A stretch of 64,000 bases of DNA from positions 81,909-145,908 of the forward strand of contig NZ_JAVKPH010000009.1 of NCBI RefSeq assembly GCF_031432425.1, in the 5' to 3' direction. The position numbers and the translations under genes are program-made. Source of the stretch: Ruixingdingia sedimenti. Lineage in GTDB: Bacteria > Pseudomonadota > Alphaproteobacteria > Rhodobacterales > Rhodobacteraceae. Shown piece by piece: positions 1-9,152 of this stretch (positions are counted from its first letter, which is position 1; each line of letters opens with the position of its first letter). Under the pieces are notes generated by a model, which searched no databases, was not told where the DNA came from, and saw only the letters and a list, made by a program, of their open reading frames with translations.

Positions 1-171
1 ACCATTCCGCCACTCGGGCCCGGAGCCGTGCTTAGCGGCGGGCGGGTGCGGCGTCAATCGCGCTCGGCGGCGCGGCGGCACGCGATGGTGAACGCAGGGG
101 GGGTGAGAGGGGGGTTGAGTCCGCCCGGCGCGATGCGCAAGGGTGGCGGCGGATGGCGGAAAGGGCGGGCG

Positions 172-651
172 ATGACGCGCAGCATGTTGATCGTGATCGC
201 GGCGGGCGGATCGGCGTTGCTGCTGGCCGGCGCGCTGGTGTCGCAATACGGCTTCGGCCTTTATCCCTGCGTGCTGTGCCTGTGGCAACGCTGGCCGCAT
301 CTGGCGGCGGTGCTGATCGGGGCGCTGGCGCTCGCCCTGCCCCGCGGCGGTGCGGGGCGGCTCCTGCCTTGGCTCGGCGCGCTGGCGGCGCTGGCGACGG
401 CCGGAATCGGGCTGTTCCACACCGGGGTCGAACGCGGCTGGTGGAAGGGGCTGGAAAGCTGTTCGGGCGGCCCGGGCGTCACCGCGCTTTCGCCCCAGGC
501 GCTGCTGGACCCCACGGTCCCGGTGGCCGCCCCCGTGCGCTGCGACGAGGTGGCGTTCGAGTTCCTGACCCTGTCGATGGCGTCGTGGAACATGATCCTG
601 TCGCTGGCGCTGGTCGCCGTCTGGGTGGCGGCGGCGCGGCGGCGCGCGTAG
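172..651 (+). CDS. dsbB: Disulfide bond formation protein DsbB
   Basis: Inner-membrane quinone reductase family that reoxidises periplasmic DsbA. The 159-residue protein has the DsbB pattern: a first transmembrane helix, then the redox pair C33-V-L-C36 in the context YPCVLCLWQRWPH, further hydrophobic helices, and a second periplasmic Cys pair at C97 and C124. The ATG at 172 is preferred because GGAAAGG lies just upstream and the first helix follows directly. The frame stays open to 28, but that extension is Arg/Gly-rich and unlike DsbB. Bases 1-171 hold no gene I can support. No dsbA is in the window. Confidence 0.9.
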   Translation: MTRSMLIVIAAGGSALLLAGALVSQYGFGLYPCVLCLWQRWPHLAAVLIGALALALPRGGAGRLLPWLGALAALATAGIGLFHTGVERGWWKGLESCSGGPGVTALSPQALLDPTVPVAAPVRCDEVAFEFLTLSMASWNMILSLALVAVWVAAARRRA

Positions 652-689
652 GGCGCCCCATCGCTCCGGCCGCCGAAGGCCGGCCAACC

Positions 690-968
690 CTAGTGCAGCG
701 TGAACTCGCCCACCACATTGCGCCATTCCCCCGGCCCGATCAGCTTGCGGTGGGTGAAGCGGACGGAATGCAGCGGCCCCTCGATGTTCTTCTGCCAGTA
801 TTCGATGAAGCGGAAGAGCCGCGGGTGATCCGGGGCCAGATCGTAGTCCTGCCAGACGAAGCTGTTGAGCACATGGCGGTAGTCCGGCAGGCGGTAGAAG
901 AATTCCGCCGTGGTCAGCCCGTAGCCCTTCAGCATCAGTTCGGTTTCGCTCTGTGCCTGTGTCATCAT
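690..968 (-). CDS. Usg family protein
   Basis: Small (92 aa) alphaproteobacterial Usg-type protein, recognised from the conserved stretch around LKGYGLTTAEFFYRLPDY, then FVWQDYDLAP and LHSVRFTHRKLI. The family was historically linked to the trpF region of Caulobacter, but its biochemical role is unclear, so no function is assigned. A GGAGGAC ribosome site lies directly upstream of two adjacent ATG codons at 968 and 965. The frame runs further upstream to 1049, but that part does not look like the family. The gene is divergent from gyrA. Confidence 0.8.
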   Translation of the reverse strand: MMTQAQSETELMLKGYGLTTAEFFYRLPDYRHVLNSFVWQDYDLAPDHPRLFRFIEYWQKNIEGPLHSVRFTHRKLIGPGEWRNVVGEFTLH

Positions 969-1086
969 GTCCTCCAGTTTTCCTGGCTTATCGACCCATG
1001 ATGCCACGGCCCTGTTAATTATCAATGAAAACAGTGTGTTGTCACTCATCCGTGATGGCTGCTCATAGCCGCCTTTCCCCCGGCCA

Positions 1087-1116
1087 TTGCACCGGGCAAA
1101 GCGGATGCGCTATAAC
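1087..1116 (+). promoter_or_regulatory. Sigma-70-type promoter of gyrA
   Basis: TTGCAC at 1087-1092 and TATAAC at 1111-1116 are separated by 18 bp, close to the housekeeping consensus and correctly oriented for gyrA. A transcript would begin near 1123, which argues against any gyrA start codon upstream of that point, such as the ATG at 1105. Confidence 0.6.
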
Positions 1117-1143
1117 CCGGCCAACCCATCTCCGGGGCAGGAC

Positions 1144-3936
1144 ATGCCCCCGACAGAAAGCGGAACCCTCGTGAACGATCGCCCGGAAGACACTGACAAC
1201 CCTCAGGAAATCCCCGAACGCCCGGCCCATCACGGGCCCCAGGTGTCGATCGCCGAGGAAATGAAGACCGCCTATCTGGACTACGCGATGAGCGTGATCG
1301 TGTCGCGCGCGATCCCCGACCTGCGCGACGGGCTCAAGCCCGTGCACCGGCGGATCCTCTACGCGATGCACGAATCCGGCAACACGCACGACAAGTCCTA
1401 CCGCAAGTCGGCGCGGCCCGTGGGCGACACGATGGGGAAATACCACCCCCACGGCGACAGCGCGATCTACAACGCGCTGGTGCGGATGGCGCAGCCCTTT
1501 TCCATGAGCCTCAAGCTGCTGGACGGTCAGGGCAACTTCGGCTCGATGGACGGCGATGCCGCGGCGGCGATGCGCTATACCGAAGTGCGGATGGACAAGC
1601 CCGCCGCCTTCCTGATGGCGGACATCGAAAAGGACACCGTCGACTTCCAGGATAACTACGACGGCAAGGACCGCGAGCCCACGGTGCTGCCGGCGCGGTT
1701 CCCGAACATGCTGGTCAACGGCGCGGGCGGGATCGCGGTGGGGATGGCGACCAACATCCCGCCCCACAACCTGGGCGAGGTCGTGGACGCCACGCTGGCG
1801 CTGATCGAGAACCCCGACCTGTCGACCGAACGGCTGATGGAATACATCCCCGCCCCCGACTTTCCGACCGGCGGCGTGATCCTCGGCCGGTCCGGCGCGC
1901 GCAAGGCCTATCTGGAGGGTCGCGGTTCCGTCATCATCCGCGCGAAAACCCGGATCGAGGAAATCCGCAAGGACCGTTTCGCCATCATCGTGGACGAGGT
2001 TCCCTATCAGGTGAACAAGGCCGCGATGATCGAGAAGATCGCCGAAATGGTGCGCGAAAAGCGGATCGAGGGCATCGCCGGGGTCGCCGACGAATCCGAC
2101 CGCATCGGCGTGCGCGTGGTGATCGAACTCAAGCGCGACGCGACGCCGGATGTGGTGCTGAACCAGCTTTACCGCTTCTCGCCCATGCAGGTCAGCTTCG
2201 GCTGCAACATGCTGGCGCTGAACGGCGGCCGGCCGGAACAGCTGACGCTGCGCGATTTCCTTGCCCATTTCGTCACCTTCCGCGAAGAGGTGGTGGCCCG
2301 CCGCACCGCCTATGAACTGCGCAAGGCGCGCGAACGGGCGCATCTTCTGTGCGGTCTGGCGGTCGCGGTGTCGAACGTGGACGAGGTGGTGGCGACCATC
2401 CGGTCCTCCGCCGACCCGGCAGAGGCGCGCGAACGGCTGATGACCCGCCGCTGGCCCGCCGCCGACATCGCCGATTACATCAAGCTGATCGACGACCCGT
2501 CGCATACGATGAACGCCGACGGCACCTACAACCTGTCGGAAACCCAGGCCCGCGCCATTCTGGAACTGCGGTTGCAGCGCCTGACCCAGATGGGCGTCAA
2601 GGAAGTCACCGACGAACTGGAAGACCTCGCCGCGAAGATCAAGGATTTCCTCGCCATCCTCGGTTCGCGCGACCGGATCATGGCCATCATCTCTGCCGAA
2701 CTGCGCGAGGTGAAGGACCAGTTCGCCGTTCCCCGCCGGACGGAAATCGTGGACTGGGGCGGCGACCTGGACGACGAGGACCTGATCGAGCGCGAGGACA
2801 TGGTGGTCACCATCACCTCGGGCGGCTACATCAAGCGCACGCCGCTGGCCGAATTCCGGTCGCAGCGGCGCGGCGGCAAGGGCCTGTCGTCCATGGCGAC
2901 GAAAGAGGACGATGTCGTCACCACTCTGTTCGTGGCCAATACCCACACCGCGCTTTTGTTCTTCACCACCGACGGCATGGCCTATCAGATGAAATGCTGG
3001 CGCCTGCCGCTGGCGGGCCGTACCGCCAAGGGCAAGGCCATCGTCAACATCCTGCCGATCGAGCCCGGCATTTCCATCGCCGCGCTGATGCCGGTGGACG
3101 TGCCGGAAACCGAATGGGACGATCTCCAGATCGTCTTTGCCACCTCGGACGGCGACGTGCGCCGCAACGCGCTGTCGGATTTCACCGGGATCAAGCGCAA
3201 CGGCAAGATCGCGATGAAACTGCCCGAGGGCGTCAGCCTCGTGAACGCCCGCATCGCGGACGAGGGCGACGACGTGCTGCTGGTCACGGCGCAGGGCCGG
3301 GCGATCCGCTTTGCCACCACCGATGTGCGCGTGTTCAAGGGCCGCGATTCCACCGGCGTGCGCGGGGTGCGGCTGGCGGGCGACGACCGCGTGGTCTCGA
3401 TGGCGGTGATCCGCCATTTCGACGCGACGCCAGAGGAACGCGCGGCCTATCTCAAACAGCGCCGCCTTGTCGCGGGATCGCTGGACGACGCCACCGAGGG
3501 CGACGAGGATGACGGCATCGAGGCCGGGCAGCTGTCGCCCGAACGCTATGCCGAAATGTCCGCCGCCGAAGACCTGATCCTGACCATCAGCGCCGGGGGC
3601 CTCGGCAAGATCACGTCGAGCCACGACTACCGCGTGACGGGCCGCGGCGGCCAGGGCGTGCGCGCCACCGACGCCGCGATGCGCGGCGGCCCGCTGGTCG
3701 CGGCCTTCCCGATCGAGACCGGCGACCAGGTGATGCTGGTGACAAGCTCCGGCCAGTCGATCCGCGTGCCGGTCGAGGGCATCCGCTTCCTCGGCCGCAC
3801 GGGGGGCGGGGTGAAGGTGCTCGACCTCAACGGCTCGGGCGAGGAAGTCGCCTCGGTCGCCCGCATCGCCGAACAGGCCGAGGAAGACGCAGCCCCCGAC
3901 ACCGACGCGGGCGGCGAAACGGGCGCGGAGGGCTGA
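1144..3936 (+). CDS. gyrA: DNA gyrase subunit A
   Basis: Breakage-reunion subunit of the type II topoisomerase that introduces negative supercoils. From the ATG at 1144 it is 930 aa, in the usual range for alphaproteobacterial GyrA. The catalytic tyrosine is Y145 in AAMRYTEVRM, and a GyrA box (QRRGGKG) opens the C-terminal beta-pinwheel domain, which separates it from ParC. In the quinolone-resistance-determining region the order is HPHGDSAIYN, so the serine equivalent to E. coli S83 is S106 and the position equivalent to D87 is Asn (N110). The start is uncertain: ATG 1144 follows a weak GGGGCAGG, while GTG 1171 would give an MNDRPED start like some relatives. Confidence 0.97.
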   Translation: MPPTESGTLVNDRPEDTDNPQEIPERPAHHGPQVSIAEEMKTAYLDYAMSVIVSRAIPDLRDGLKPVHRRILYAMHESGNTHDKSYRKSARPVGDTMGKYHPHGDSAIYNALVRMAQPFSMSLKLLDGQGNFGSMDGDAAAAMRYTEVRMDKPAAFLMADIEKDTVDFQDNYDGKDREPTVLPARFPNMLVNGAGGIAVGMATNIPPHNLGEVVDATLALIENPDLSTERLMEYIPAPDFPTGGVILGRSGARKAYLEGRGSVIIRAKTRIEEIRKDRFAIIVDEVPYQVNKAAMIEKIAEMVREKRIEGIAGVADESDRIGVRVVIELKRDATPDVVLNQLYRFSPMQVSFGCNMLALNGGRPEQLTLRDFLAHFVTFREEVVARRTAYELRKARERAHLLCGLAVAVSNVDEVVATIRSSADPAEARERLMTRRWPAADIADYIKLIDDPSHTMNADGTYNLSETQARAILELRLQRLTQMGVKEVTDELEDLAAKIKDFLAILGSRDRIMAIISAELREVKDQFAVPRRTEIVDWGGDLDDEDLIEREDMVVTITSGGYIKRTPLAEFRSQRRGGKGLSSMATKEDDVVTTLFVANTHTALLFFTTDGMAYQMKCWRLPLAGRTAKGKAIVNILPIEPGISIAALMPVDVPETEWDDLQIVFATSDGDVRRNALSDFTGIKRNGKIAMKLPEGVSLVNARIADEGDDVLLVTAQGRAIRFATTDVRVFKGRDSTGVRGVRLAGDDRVVSMAVIRHFDATPEERAAYLKQRRLVAGSLDDATEGDEDDGIEAGQLSPERYAEMSAAEDLILTISAGGLGKITSSHDYRVTGRGGQGVRATDAAMRGGPLVAAFPIETGDQVMLVTSSGQSIRVPVEGIRFLGRTGGGVKVLDLNGSGEEVASVARIAEQAEEDAAPDTDAGGETGAEG

Positions 3937-4077
3937 GCCCCCCGCCCCGCACGCCCCCCCGGCCCGGCGGACAGCCGGGCGTGAACCGGCGGGGCGGCCC
4001 CGCTTCTCCGGCCGCGGGCGGGGCCCCCTGTGATCGCACCGCCCCCGCCCCCATATGCAAGCGGCAGGAGGACGGCG

Positions 4078-4659
4078 ATGGGCGAATGGGAATTCGGGCG
4101 GCTGGTCTATCTGGGGCTGCTGCTGGTGGCGGTGGGCGGCTGGCTGGTGGTGGAACACCGCGGACGGATCGGCGCGGCGTTGCGGCAGTTGCTGGCCTGG
4201 GGGCTTCTGTTCCTGGGGGTGGTCGCGGCCTATGGGCTCTGGTCCGACATCCGCACCCAGGTCGCCCCGCGCCAGTCGGTGATGGAGGCGGGCACGCAGA
4301 TCGAACTGCCCCGCGCCCCGGACGGCCACTATTACCTGACCCTGCACATCGCCGGCACGCCCGTACGCTTCATGGTCGATACCGGCGCGACCGAGGTGGT
4401 GCTGTCGGACCGCGACGCGCGCCGGCTCGGGATCGACCCGGAAACGCTGGTCTTCACCGGCCGGGCACAGACGGCGAACGGCGTGATCCGCACCGCGCGG
4501 GTGCGGCTCGACGAAGTGACGCTGGACGGCTTCCCCGAGGGCCGCATCGCCGCCTCGGTGGGCGACGGCCCGCTCGGCATGTCGCTTCTGGGGATGGATT
4601 ACCTGAACCGTTTCAGCCGGATCGAAATCGCGGCGGGCCGGCTGGTGCTGACGCGCTGA
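4078..4659 (+). CDS. Membrane-anchored retropepsin-like aspartic protease (TIGR02281 type)
   Basis: 193-aa protein with two hydrophobic N-terminal segments (about residues 8-22 and 36-54) followed by a soluble domain carrying the aspartic protease motif FMVDTGATEVVLS. Single-domain retropepsin-like proteases of this clan are expected to dimerise. The SLLGMDYLNRF stretch towards the C-terminus is typical of the TIGR02281 family. AGGAGG at 4065-4070 fixes the ATG at 4078. The physiological substrate is not known from sequence. The gene lies downstream of gyrA, separated by a GC-rich spacer. Confidence 0.82.
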   Translation: MGEWEFGRLVYLGLLLVAVGGWLVVEHRGRIGAALRQLLAWGLLFLGVVAAYGLWSDIRTQVAPRQSVMEAGTQIELPRAPDGHYYLTLHIAGTPVRFMVDTGATEVVLSDRDARRLGIDPETLVFTGRAQTANGVIRTARVRLDEVTLDGFPEGRIAASVGDGPLGMSLLGMDYLNRFSRIEIAAGRLVLTR

Positions 4660-4688
4660 CCCGGGGGGCAGTGCCGGGGGAAAGCGCG

Positions 4689-4812
4689 GCGCCGGGGCGC
4701 TGCCCCGGACCCCGGAGTATTTATGAAAAGATGAAGCTGCAAGGGCGCTTATCGAAACCGTTCACCTTTCTGTCCCCAAATATCCCGGGGGTCCGGGGGC
4801 TGGCCCCCGGCC
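4689..4812. repeat. Palindromic intergenic repeat, copy A
   Basis: The left part reads GCGCCGGGGCGCTGCCCCGG followed by accccggagtatttatgaaa. The right arm at about 4761-4786 (ttcacctttctgtccccaaa, then tatccc) is roughly complementary. It is the most degenerate of four related copies in the window and sits between the convergent retropepsin-like gene and holC, where it could act as a two-way terminator. Confidence 0.7.
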
Positions 4813-4830
4813 CTGCCCGTTCCGCCGGGC

Positions 4831-5277
4831 CTAGCGTTCGGTCTTCTTCTCCCACCGGCCGCTTTCCTCGGACCAGTATTGCGCCTTGATCCCGGCGCCG
4901 GTCAGGGTGCGCCACTGGTCGCGCGCGGTGGCCAGCGCCGCGGGGTCGGCGGCGTCGAAGAGGATGCAGACCCGTTCCAGCGCCGCCGCCTCTGCCGCCC
5001 CCACCTCGGCGCCATCGAGCGCGATCAGGCAGGCGGCGCCGTTGGGGATGTCGGCCCGGTCGGTCAGCAGCACCGGCTGGTCGGCATCATGCGGCCCGCC
5101 CGCGATGCCATGGGGCAGGAACCCGTCCTCGGGCACCAGCCACAGCCGTTCGTCCAGCCATTCCAGCCGCGCCCGGTCGCGCCCGCGCACCGCCACGCGC
5201 CATCCCGCCCCCTGCGCCCGCCCGATCAGCTGCGGCAAAAGCGCCTCGGGGGCCGAGCGCGTCAGGTGGTAGAACAT
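4831..5277 (-). CDS. holC: DNA polymerase III chi subunit
   Basis: 148-aa HolC family protein beginning MFYHLTRSAPEALLPQLI, typical of the chi subunit that joins the clamp-loader complex to single-strand binding protein. The pattern RLEWLDERLWLVPEDGFLPHG followed by QPVLLT is diagnostic for HolC. It follows pepA by 17 bp in the same direction; pepA-holC adjacency is common in Proteobacteria and suggests co-transcription. The ATG at 5277 matches the family N-terminus; longer upstream extensions would overlap pepA. Confidence 0.9.
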   Translation of the reverse strand: MFYHLTRSAPEALLPQLIGRAQGAGWRVAVRGRDRARLEWLDERLWLVPEDGFLPHGIAGGPHDADQPVLLTDRADIPNGAACLIALDGAEVGAAEAAALERVCILFDAADPAALATARDQWRTLTGAGIKAQYWSEESGRWEKKTER

Positions 5278-5294
5278 CGCGGTGCCCAAGCGCC

Positions 5295-6761
5295 CTAGCC
5301 CTCGTAGCGGTCGCGGATCAGCCGGTCGAGCGCGCGCACCCCCCACCCCGTCGCCCCCTTCGGCGCGAGCGGCCCGTCGGCCTTGGCCAGCGTCGTGCCC
5401 GCGATGTCGAGGTGGATCCAGGGCGTCCCGGGCTTGACGAAGCGTTGCAGGAACTGCGCCGCGGTGATGGACCCCGCTTCGCGCCCGCCCACGTTCTTCA
5501 TGTCGGCGAGATCGGACTTGAGCTTGGCGTCATAGCTTTCGGCCAGCGGCATGCGCCAGGCGCCCTCGGCCTCTGCCGCCGCCGCGCGCAGGAAGGCGTT
5601 GCAGAAGGCGTCGTCGTTGGAAAACACGCCCGTGTTGTCGTTGCCGAGCGCGATGATGATCGCCCCGGTCAGCGTCGCGAGGTCGATCACGCCCGAAGGG
5701 GCGAAGCGGTCCTGCGTGTACCAGAGCACATCGGCCAGCACGAGCCGGCCCTCGGCGTCGGTGTTGATGACCTCGATCGTGTCGCCCTTCATCGACTTCA
5801 CGATGTCGCCGGGGCGTTGCGCGCGCCCGTCGGGCATGTTTTCCACCAGACCCACGACGCCGACGACATTCGCCCGCGCCTTGCGCAGCGCCAGCGTCCG
5901 CATCACCCCGGCGACGACGCCCGCGCCGCCCATGTCCATCGTCATCTCTTCCATGCCCGCGGCGGGCTTGATGGAAATGCCGCCCGTGTCGAACACCACC
6001 CCCTTGCCGACCAGCGCCAGCGGCGGTTCGTCCCCGCCGCCCCGCCAGCGCATGACCACCAGCTTGGAGGGGCTTTCCGACCCCTGCCCCACGGCCAGCA
6101 TCGCCTGCATGCCGAGGCGCATCATGTCTTCTTCCTCGAGGATCTCGACATCGAGGCCCAGTTCCCCCATCGCCGCCAGCCGGGCGGCGAAATCGTGGGT
6201 GGTCAGCACGTTGGCCGGTTCGCTCACCAGATCGCGGGTGAAGAACACGCCTTCGGCCAGCGCCGCCATGGGCTGCGCGGCGGCGGCGACGGATTCGGGT
6301 TCGCGCACCATCAGCGTGACGGGGCCGGGGGTCTTCGTCTCGCCGGTCTTGTGTGCGGTGAAGGCATAGGCGCGCAGCGCGATCCCGAAGGACAGATCCG
6401 CCGCCCGCACGAGCCCGTCGGCCAGCACGCAGGCCCCCGCCTCGGTCAGTTTCGCGCCGATGGCGCCGCCGGCGCGCCGCGCGGTCGCGGCATCGGCGGT
6501 GCGGTCGATCCTGACCACCTGCACCGCCTCGCAGGCAAGCCCGGCCGGAAAGGCAAGGTCCGCCGCCTCTGCCGGTTTCAGCCGCGCGAAGGCGGGCGAG
6601 CCCGCGAACCGCGCCAGCGCGCCGCGCGTCAGCCGGTTCACCGCCCGCGCGCCCATCCCCATCCTGCCGTCCGCGCCGACCAGCACCACCAGCCGTCCGG
6701 GCAGGTCGGGAAGCTGGGTCAGGTCGGGGGCCTTGAAATGGATCGCGACGGGATGGGTCAT
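5295..6761 (-). CDS. pepA: Leucyl aminopeptidase (M17)
   Basis: 488-aa cytosolic leucine aminopeptidase that uses two metal ions to remove N-terminal residues from peptides. The C-terminal catalytic domain contains VGKGVVFDTGGISIKPAAGM and the M17 signature NTDAEGRLVLADVL, both with metal ligands. The N-terminal macrodomain-like half is less conserved, as usual. It is divergent from lptF and leads the pepA-holC unit. The order pepA divergent from lptFG is conserved in many Proteobacteria. Confidence 0.95.
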   Translation of the reverse strand: MTHPVAIHFKAPDLTQLPDLPGRLVVLVGADGRMGMGARAVNRLTRGALARFAGSPAFARLKPAEAADLAFPAGLACEAVQVVRIDRTADAATARRAGGAIGAKLTEAGACVLADGLVRAADLSFGIALRAYAFTAHKTGETKTPGPVTLMVREPESVAAAAQPMAALAEGVFFTRDLVSEPANVLTTHDFAARLAAMGELGLDVEILEEEDMMRLGMQAMLAVGQGSESPSKLVVMRWRGGGDEPPLALVGKGVVFDTGGISIKPAAGMEEMTMDMGGAGVVAGVMRTLALRKARANVVGVVGLVENMPDGRAQRPGDIVKSMKGDTIEVINTDAEGRLVLADVLWYTQDRFAPSGVIDLATLTGAIIIALGNDNTGVFSNDDAFCNAFLRAAAAEAEGAWRMPLAESYDAKLKSDLADMKNVGGREAGSITAAQFLQRFVKPGTPWIHLDIAGTTLAKADGPLAPKGATGWGVRALDRLIRDRYEG

Positions 6762-6915
6762 CTGTGTCTCCGCTGGAAAGGGCCGTGCGGCACCGGGCCG
6801 GCGCCGGGGCGGAGGTTAGCCGCCGCCCCGCGCGATGACCAGATGGCAGTTTTCCCGCCCGGATATTTGGTCTAGGGTCCGCGCCCGAGGGGCGGCCGGT
6901 CAGGGAGGTGCGGGG

Positions 6916-8061
6916 GTGTCGCGATTCGACCGATACATCCTGTCGCAGCTGCTGACGCTGTTCGGGTTCTTCGCGCTGGTGCTGGTGGCGGTCTACTGGG
7001 TGAACCGCGCCGTGTCGCTGTTCGACCGGCTGATCGGCGACGGCCAGTCGGCGCTGGTGTTCCTCGAACTGACCGCGCTGACGCTGCCCAATGTCATGCG
7101 GCTGGTGCTGCCGGTGGCGGCCTTTGCCGCGGCCGCCTATGTCACCAACCGGCTGACGACCGAATCCGAACTGGTGGTGATGCAGGCCACCGGCTTTTCC
7201 GCCTTCCGGCTGGCGCGGCCGGTGCTGGTCTACGGGCTGATCGTGGCGGGCATGATGGCGGTGCTGATGCATGTGCTGGTTCCCGCCAGCCGCACCGCGC
7301 TGAACCAGCGCCAGGCCGACATCGCCCAGGACATGACCGCGCGGTTCCTGCAAGAGGGCGTGTTCCAGTTTCCCGCCGACGGCGTGGGTTTCTACATCCG
7401 CAAGATCGACGAGACGGGCGAATTGCGCGACATCTTCCTGTCGGACGGCCGCGACGCGGGCAGCCGCGTGACCTATACCGCCCGCAGCGCCCTGCTGATG
7501 CGGACGGACTCGGGGCCGCGGCTGCTGCTGTTCGACGGCATGGCGCAGCGGCTGACGCTGGCGGACAGGCGGCTGTCGGTCACGCGCTTTGCCGATTTCA
7601 GCTATGACATCGGCGCGCTCCTGGCGCCGGGCACGCTCAGCCGGCGGGACGAGGCGTCGCTGCCCACCCGGTTGCTGCTGTCCCCCACGCCCGAGGTGCT
7701 GACGGAAACGGGCCGCCCGCGCGCCGTGCTGCTCTACGAAGGGCACAACCGCCTTGCGCAGCCCTTCCTCGCGACGGTGGCGGGGCTGATCGGCTTTGCC
7801 ACGCTGCTTCTGGGGGCGTTCAGCCGGTTCGGCCTGTGGCGGCAGTTGCTGGGGGCGACGCTGCTGCTGGTGCTGTTGCAGTTCACGGCGAACGCGGCCG
7901 AAAACCTCGGGATCCGGGACGAGCGGCTGTGGCCGCTGGCCTGGGCGGCGCCGCTTCTGGGGGCGGCGGTCGTGGTGGTGCTGCTGGCGCTGGCGCAGCG
8001 CCCGCGCGGACCGCGCTGGTGGCGGGCGGGCCGCGCCGTCGCGCCGGAGGCGGCGGCATGA
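6916..8061 (+). CDS. lptF: LPS export ABC transporter permease LptF
   Basis: Permease of the LptB2FG complex that extracts lipopolysaccharide from the inner membrane and passes it to the Lpt bridge. The 381-aa protein shows the YjgP/YjgQ layout: three N-terminal membrane segments, a periplasmic jellyroll-like middle (about residues 130-270) and three C-terminal segments. A GTG start at 6916 (VSRFDRYILSQLL) is chosen because GGGAGG lies at 6903-6908 and the family starts here. The stop overlaps the lptG ATG, so translation is probably coupled. Confidence 0.93.
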   Translation: MSRFDRYILSQLLTLFGFFALVLVAVYWVNRAVSLFDRLIGDGQSALVFLELTALTLPNVMRLVLPVAAFAAAAYVTNRLTTESELVVMQATGFSAFRLARPVLVYGLIVAGMMAVLMHVLVPASRTALNQRQADIAQDMTARFLQEGVFQFPADGVGFYIRKIDETGELRDIFLSDGRDAGSRVTYTARSALLMRTDSGPRLLLFDGMAQRLTLADRRLSVTRFADFSYDIGALLAPGTLSRRDEASLPTRLLLSPTPEVLTETGRPRAVLLYEGHNRLAQPFLATVAGLIGFATLLLGAFSRFGLWRQLLGATLLLVLLQFTANAAENLGIRDERLWPLAWAAPLLGAAVVVVLLALAQRPRGPRWWRAGRAVAPEAAA

Positions 8062-9152
8062 CGCTGTGGCTTTACTTCGCGCGGCGGTTCGCGCTGACGG
8101 TGGGGGTGGTGCTGGCGGTCTTTGCCGGGATCCTGATGCTGATCGACATGGTGGAACAGATCCGCCGCTATGCGGGCAGCGACCTGAGCCTCGGCCAGGC
8201 GGCGCAGCTGGCGCTGCTGAACATGCCCGGCGCGCTCTACCGTGTGTTGCCGCTGGTGGTGATGCTGGGCTCCATCGCGCTCTTCCTCGCGCTGGCAAGG
8301 TCGAGCGAACTGGTCGTCACCCGCGCCGCCGGGCGGTCGGCGCTCGGCGCGCTGGTGTCGCCGGTGGCGGCGGCGCTGGTGCTGGGGGCGGTCGGGGTCG
8401 CGCTCATCAATCCGCTGGTCGCGGCGACGGGGCGCGCGTCGGACCAATATGCCGCCGAACTGCGCCGCGGGCCGCAAAGCGTGCTGTCGATCAGCGAAGA
8501 GGGGATGTGGCTGCGTCAGGGCAACCCCGATGGCCAGACGGTGATCCGCGCCGCCCGCGCCAGCCGCGACGGCACGCATCTGTTCGCCGTCACCTTCCTC
8601 GCCTTCGACGAGGGCGGCCTGCCCGTCACCCGGATCGAGGCCGAGGAAGCCGTGCTGGAACCCGGGCGCTGGCGGCTGGCCGGGGCCAAGGAATGGCACC
8701 TGAACGAGGACAACCCCGAGGTGTCCGCCCGCCTTTACGAGACCGCCGAACTGGCCACCAACCTGACCGTCGATTCGATCCGCGACAGTTTCGGCACCCC
8801 CGCCGCGATCCCGATCTGGGATCTGCCGGAATTCATCGCCGGGCTGGAACGCGCGGGCTTCACCTCGCAGAAACACCGGGTCTGGTTGCAGATGGAACTG
8901 GCGCTGCCGGTGCTGCTGGCGGCGATGGTGCTGGTGGCGGCGGGGTTCACCATGCGCCATGTGCGGTTCGGGCGCATGGGGGTGCTGGTGCTTCTGGCGG
9001 TGCTGTCGGGATTTGCCATTTTCTTCCTGCGCAATTTCGCGCAGATCCTGGGCGAGAACGGCCAGATCCCCCCCGCGCTTGCGGCATGGAGCCCGCCGGT
9101 GGTGGCGATCCTGTTCGCGCTGTCGCTTTTGCTGCATCTGGAGGAAGGATGA
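8058..9152 (+). CDS. lptG: LPS export ABC transporter permease LptG
   Basis: Second permease of LptB2FG, 364 aa, same topology as LptF (N- and C-terminal membrane helices around a periplasmic domain). The ATG overlaps the lptF stop (ATGA at 8058-8061) and its own stop overlaps the lptD start, giving a tightly coupled run. Conserved family stretches include ALLNMPGALYRVLPLVVMLG near residue 60 and the C-terminal FGRMGVLVLLAVLSGFAIFF. No lptB, lptA or lptC is in the window; in this group they usually lie elsewhere. Confidence 0.93.
   Translation: MTLWLYFARRFALTVGVVLAVFAGILMLIDMVEQIRRYAGSDLSLGQAAQLALLNMPGALYRVLPLVVMLGSIALFLALARSSELVVTRAAGRSALGALVSPVAAALVLGAVGVALINPLVAATGRASDQYAAELRRGPQSVLSISEEGMWLRQGNPDGQTVIRAARASRDGTHLFAVTFLAFDEGGLPVTRIEAEEAVLEPGRWRLAGAKEWHLNEDNPEVSARLYETAELATNLTVDSIRDSFGTPAAIPIWDLPEFIAGLERAGFTSQKHRVWLQMELALPVLLAAMVLVAAGFTMRHVRFGRMGVLVLLAVLSGFAIFFLRNFAQILGENGQIPPALAAWSPPVVAILFALSLLLHLEEG

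Noticed and set aside
1063..4347. Very long open frame antisense to gyrA (over 1000 codons)
   Set aside because: It mirrors gyrA codon structure in GC-rich DNA, is His/Arg/Asp-rich and low in complexity, and matches no family; gyrA itself is clear.
5530..8298. Long frame antisense to parts of pepA and lptF
   Set aside because: Shadow of GC-rich genes on the other strand; composition is repetitive Arg/Gln/His with no recognisable domain.
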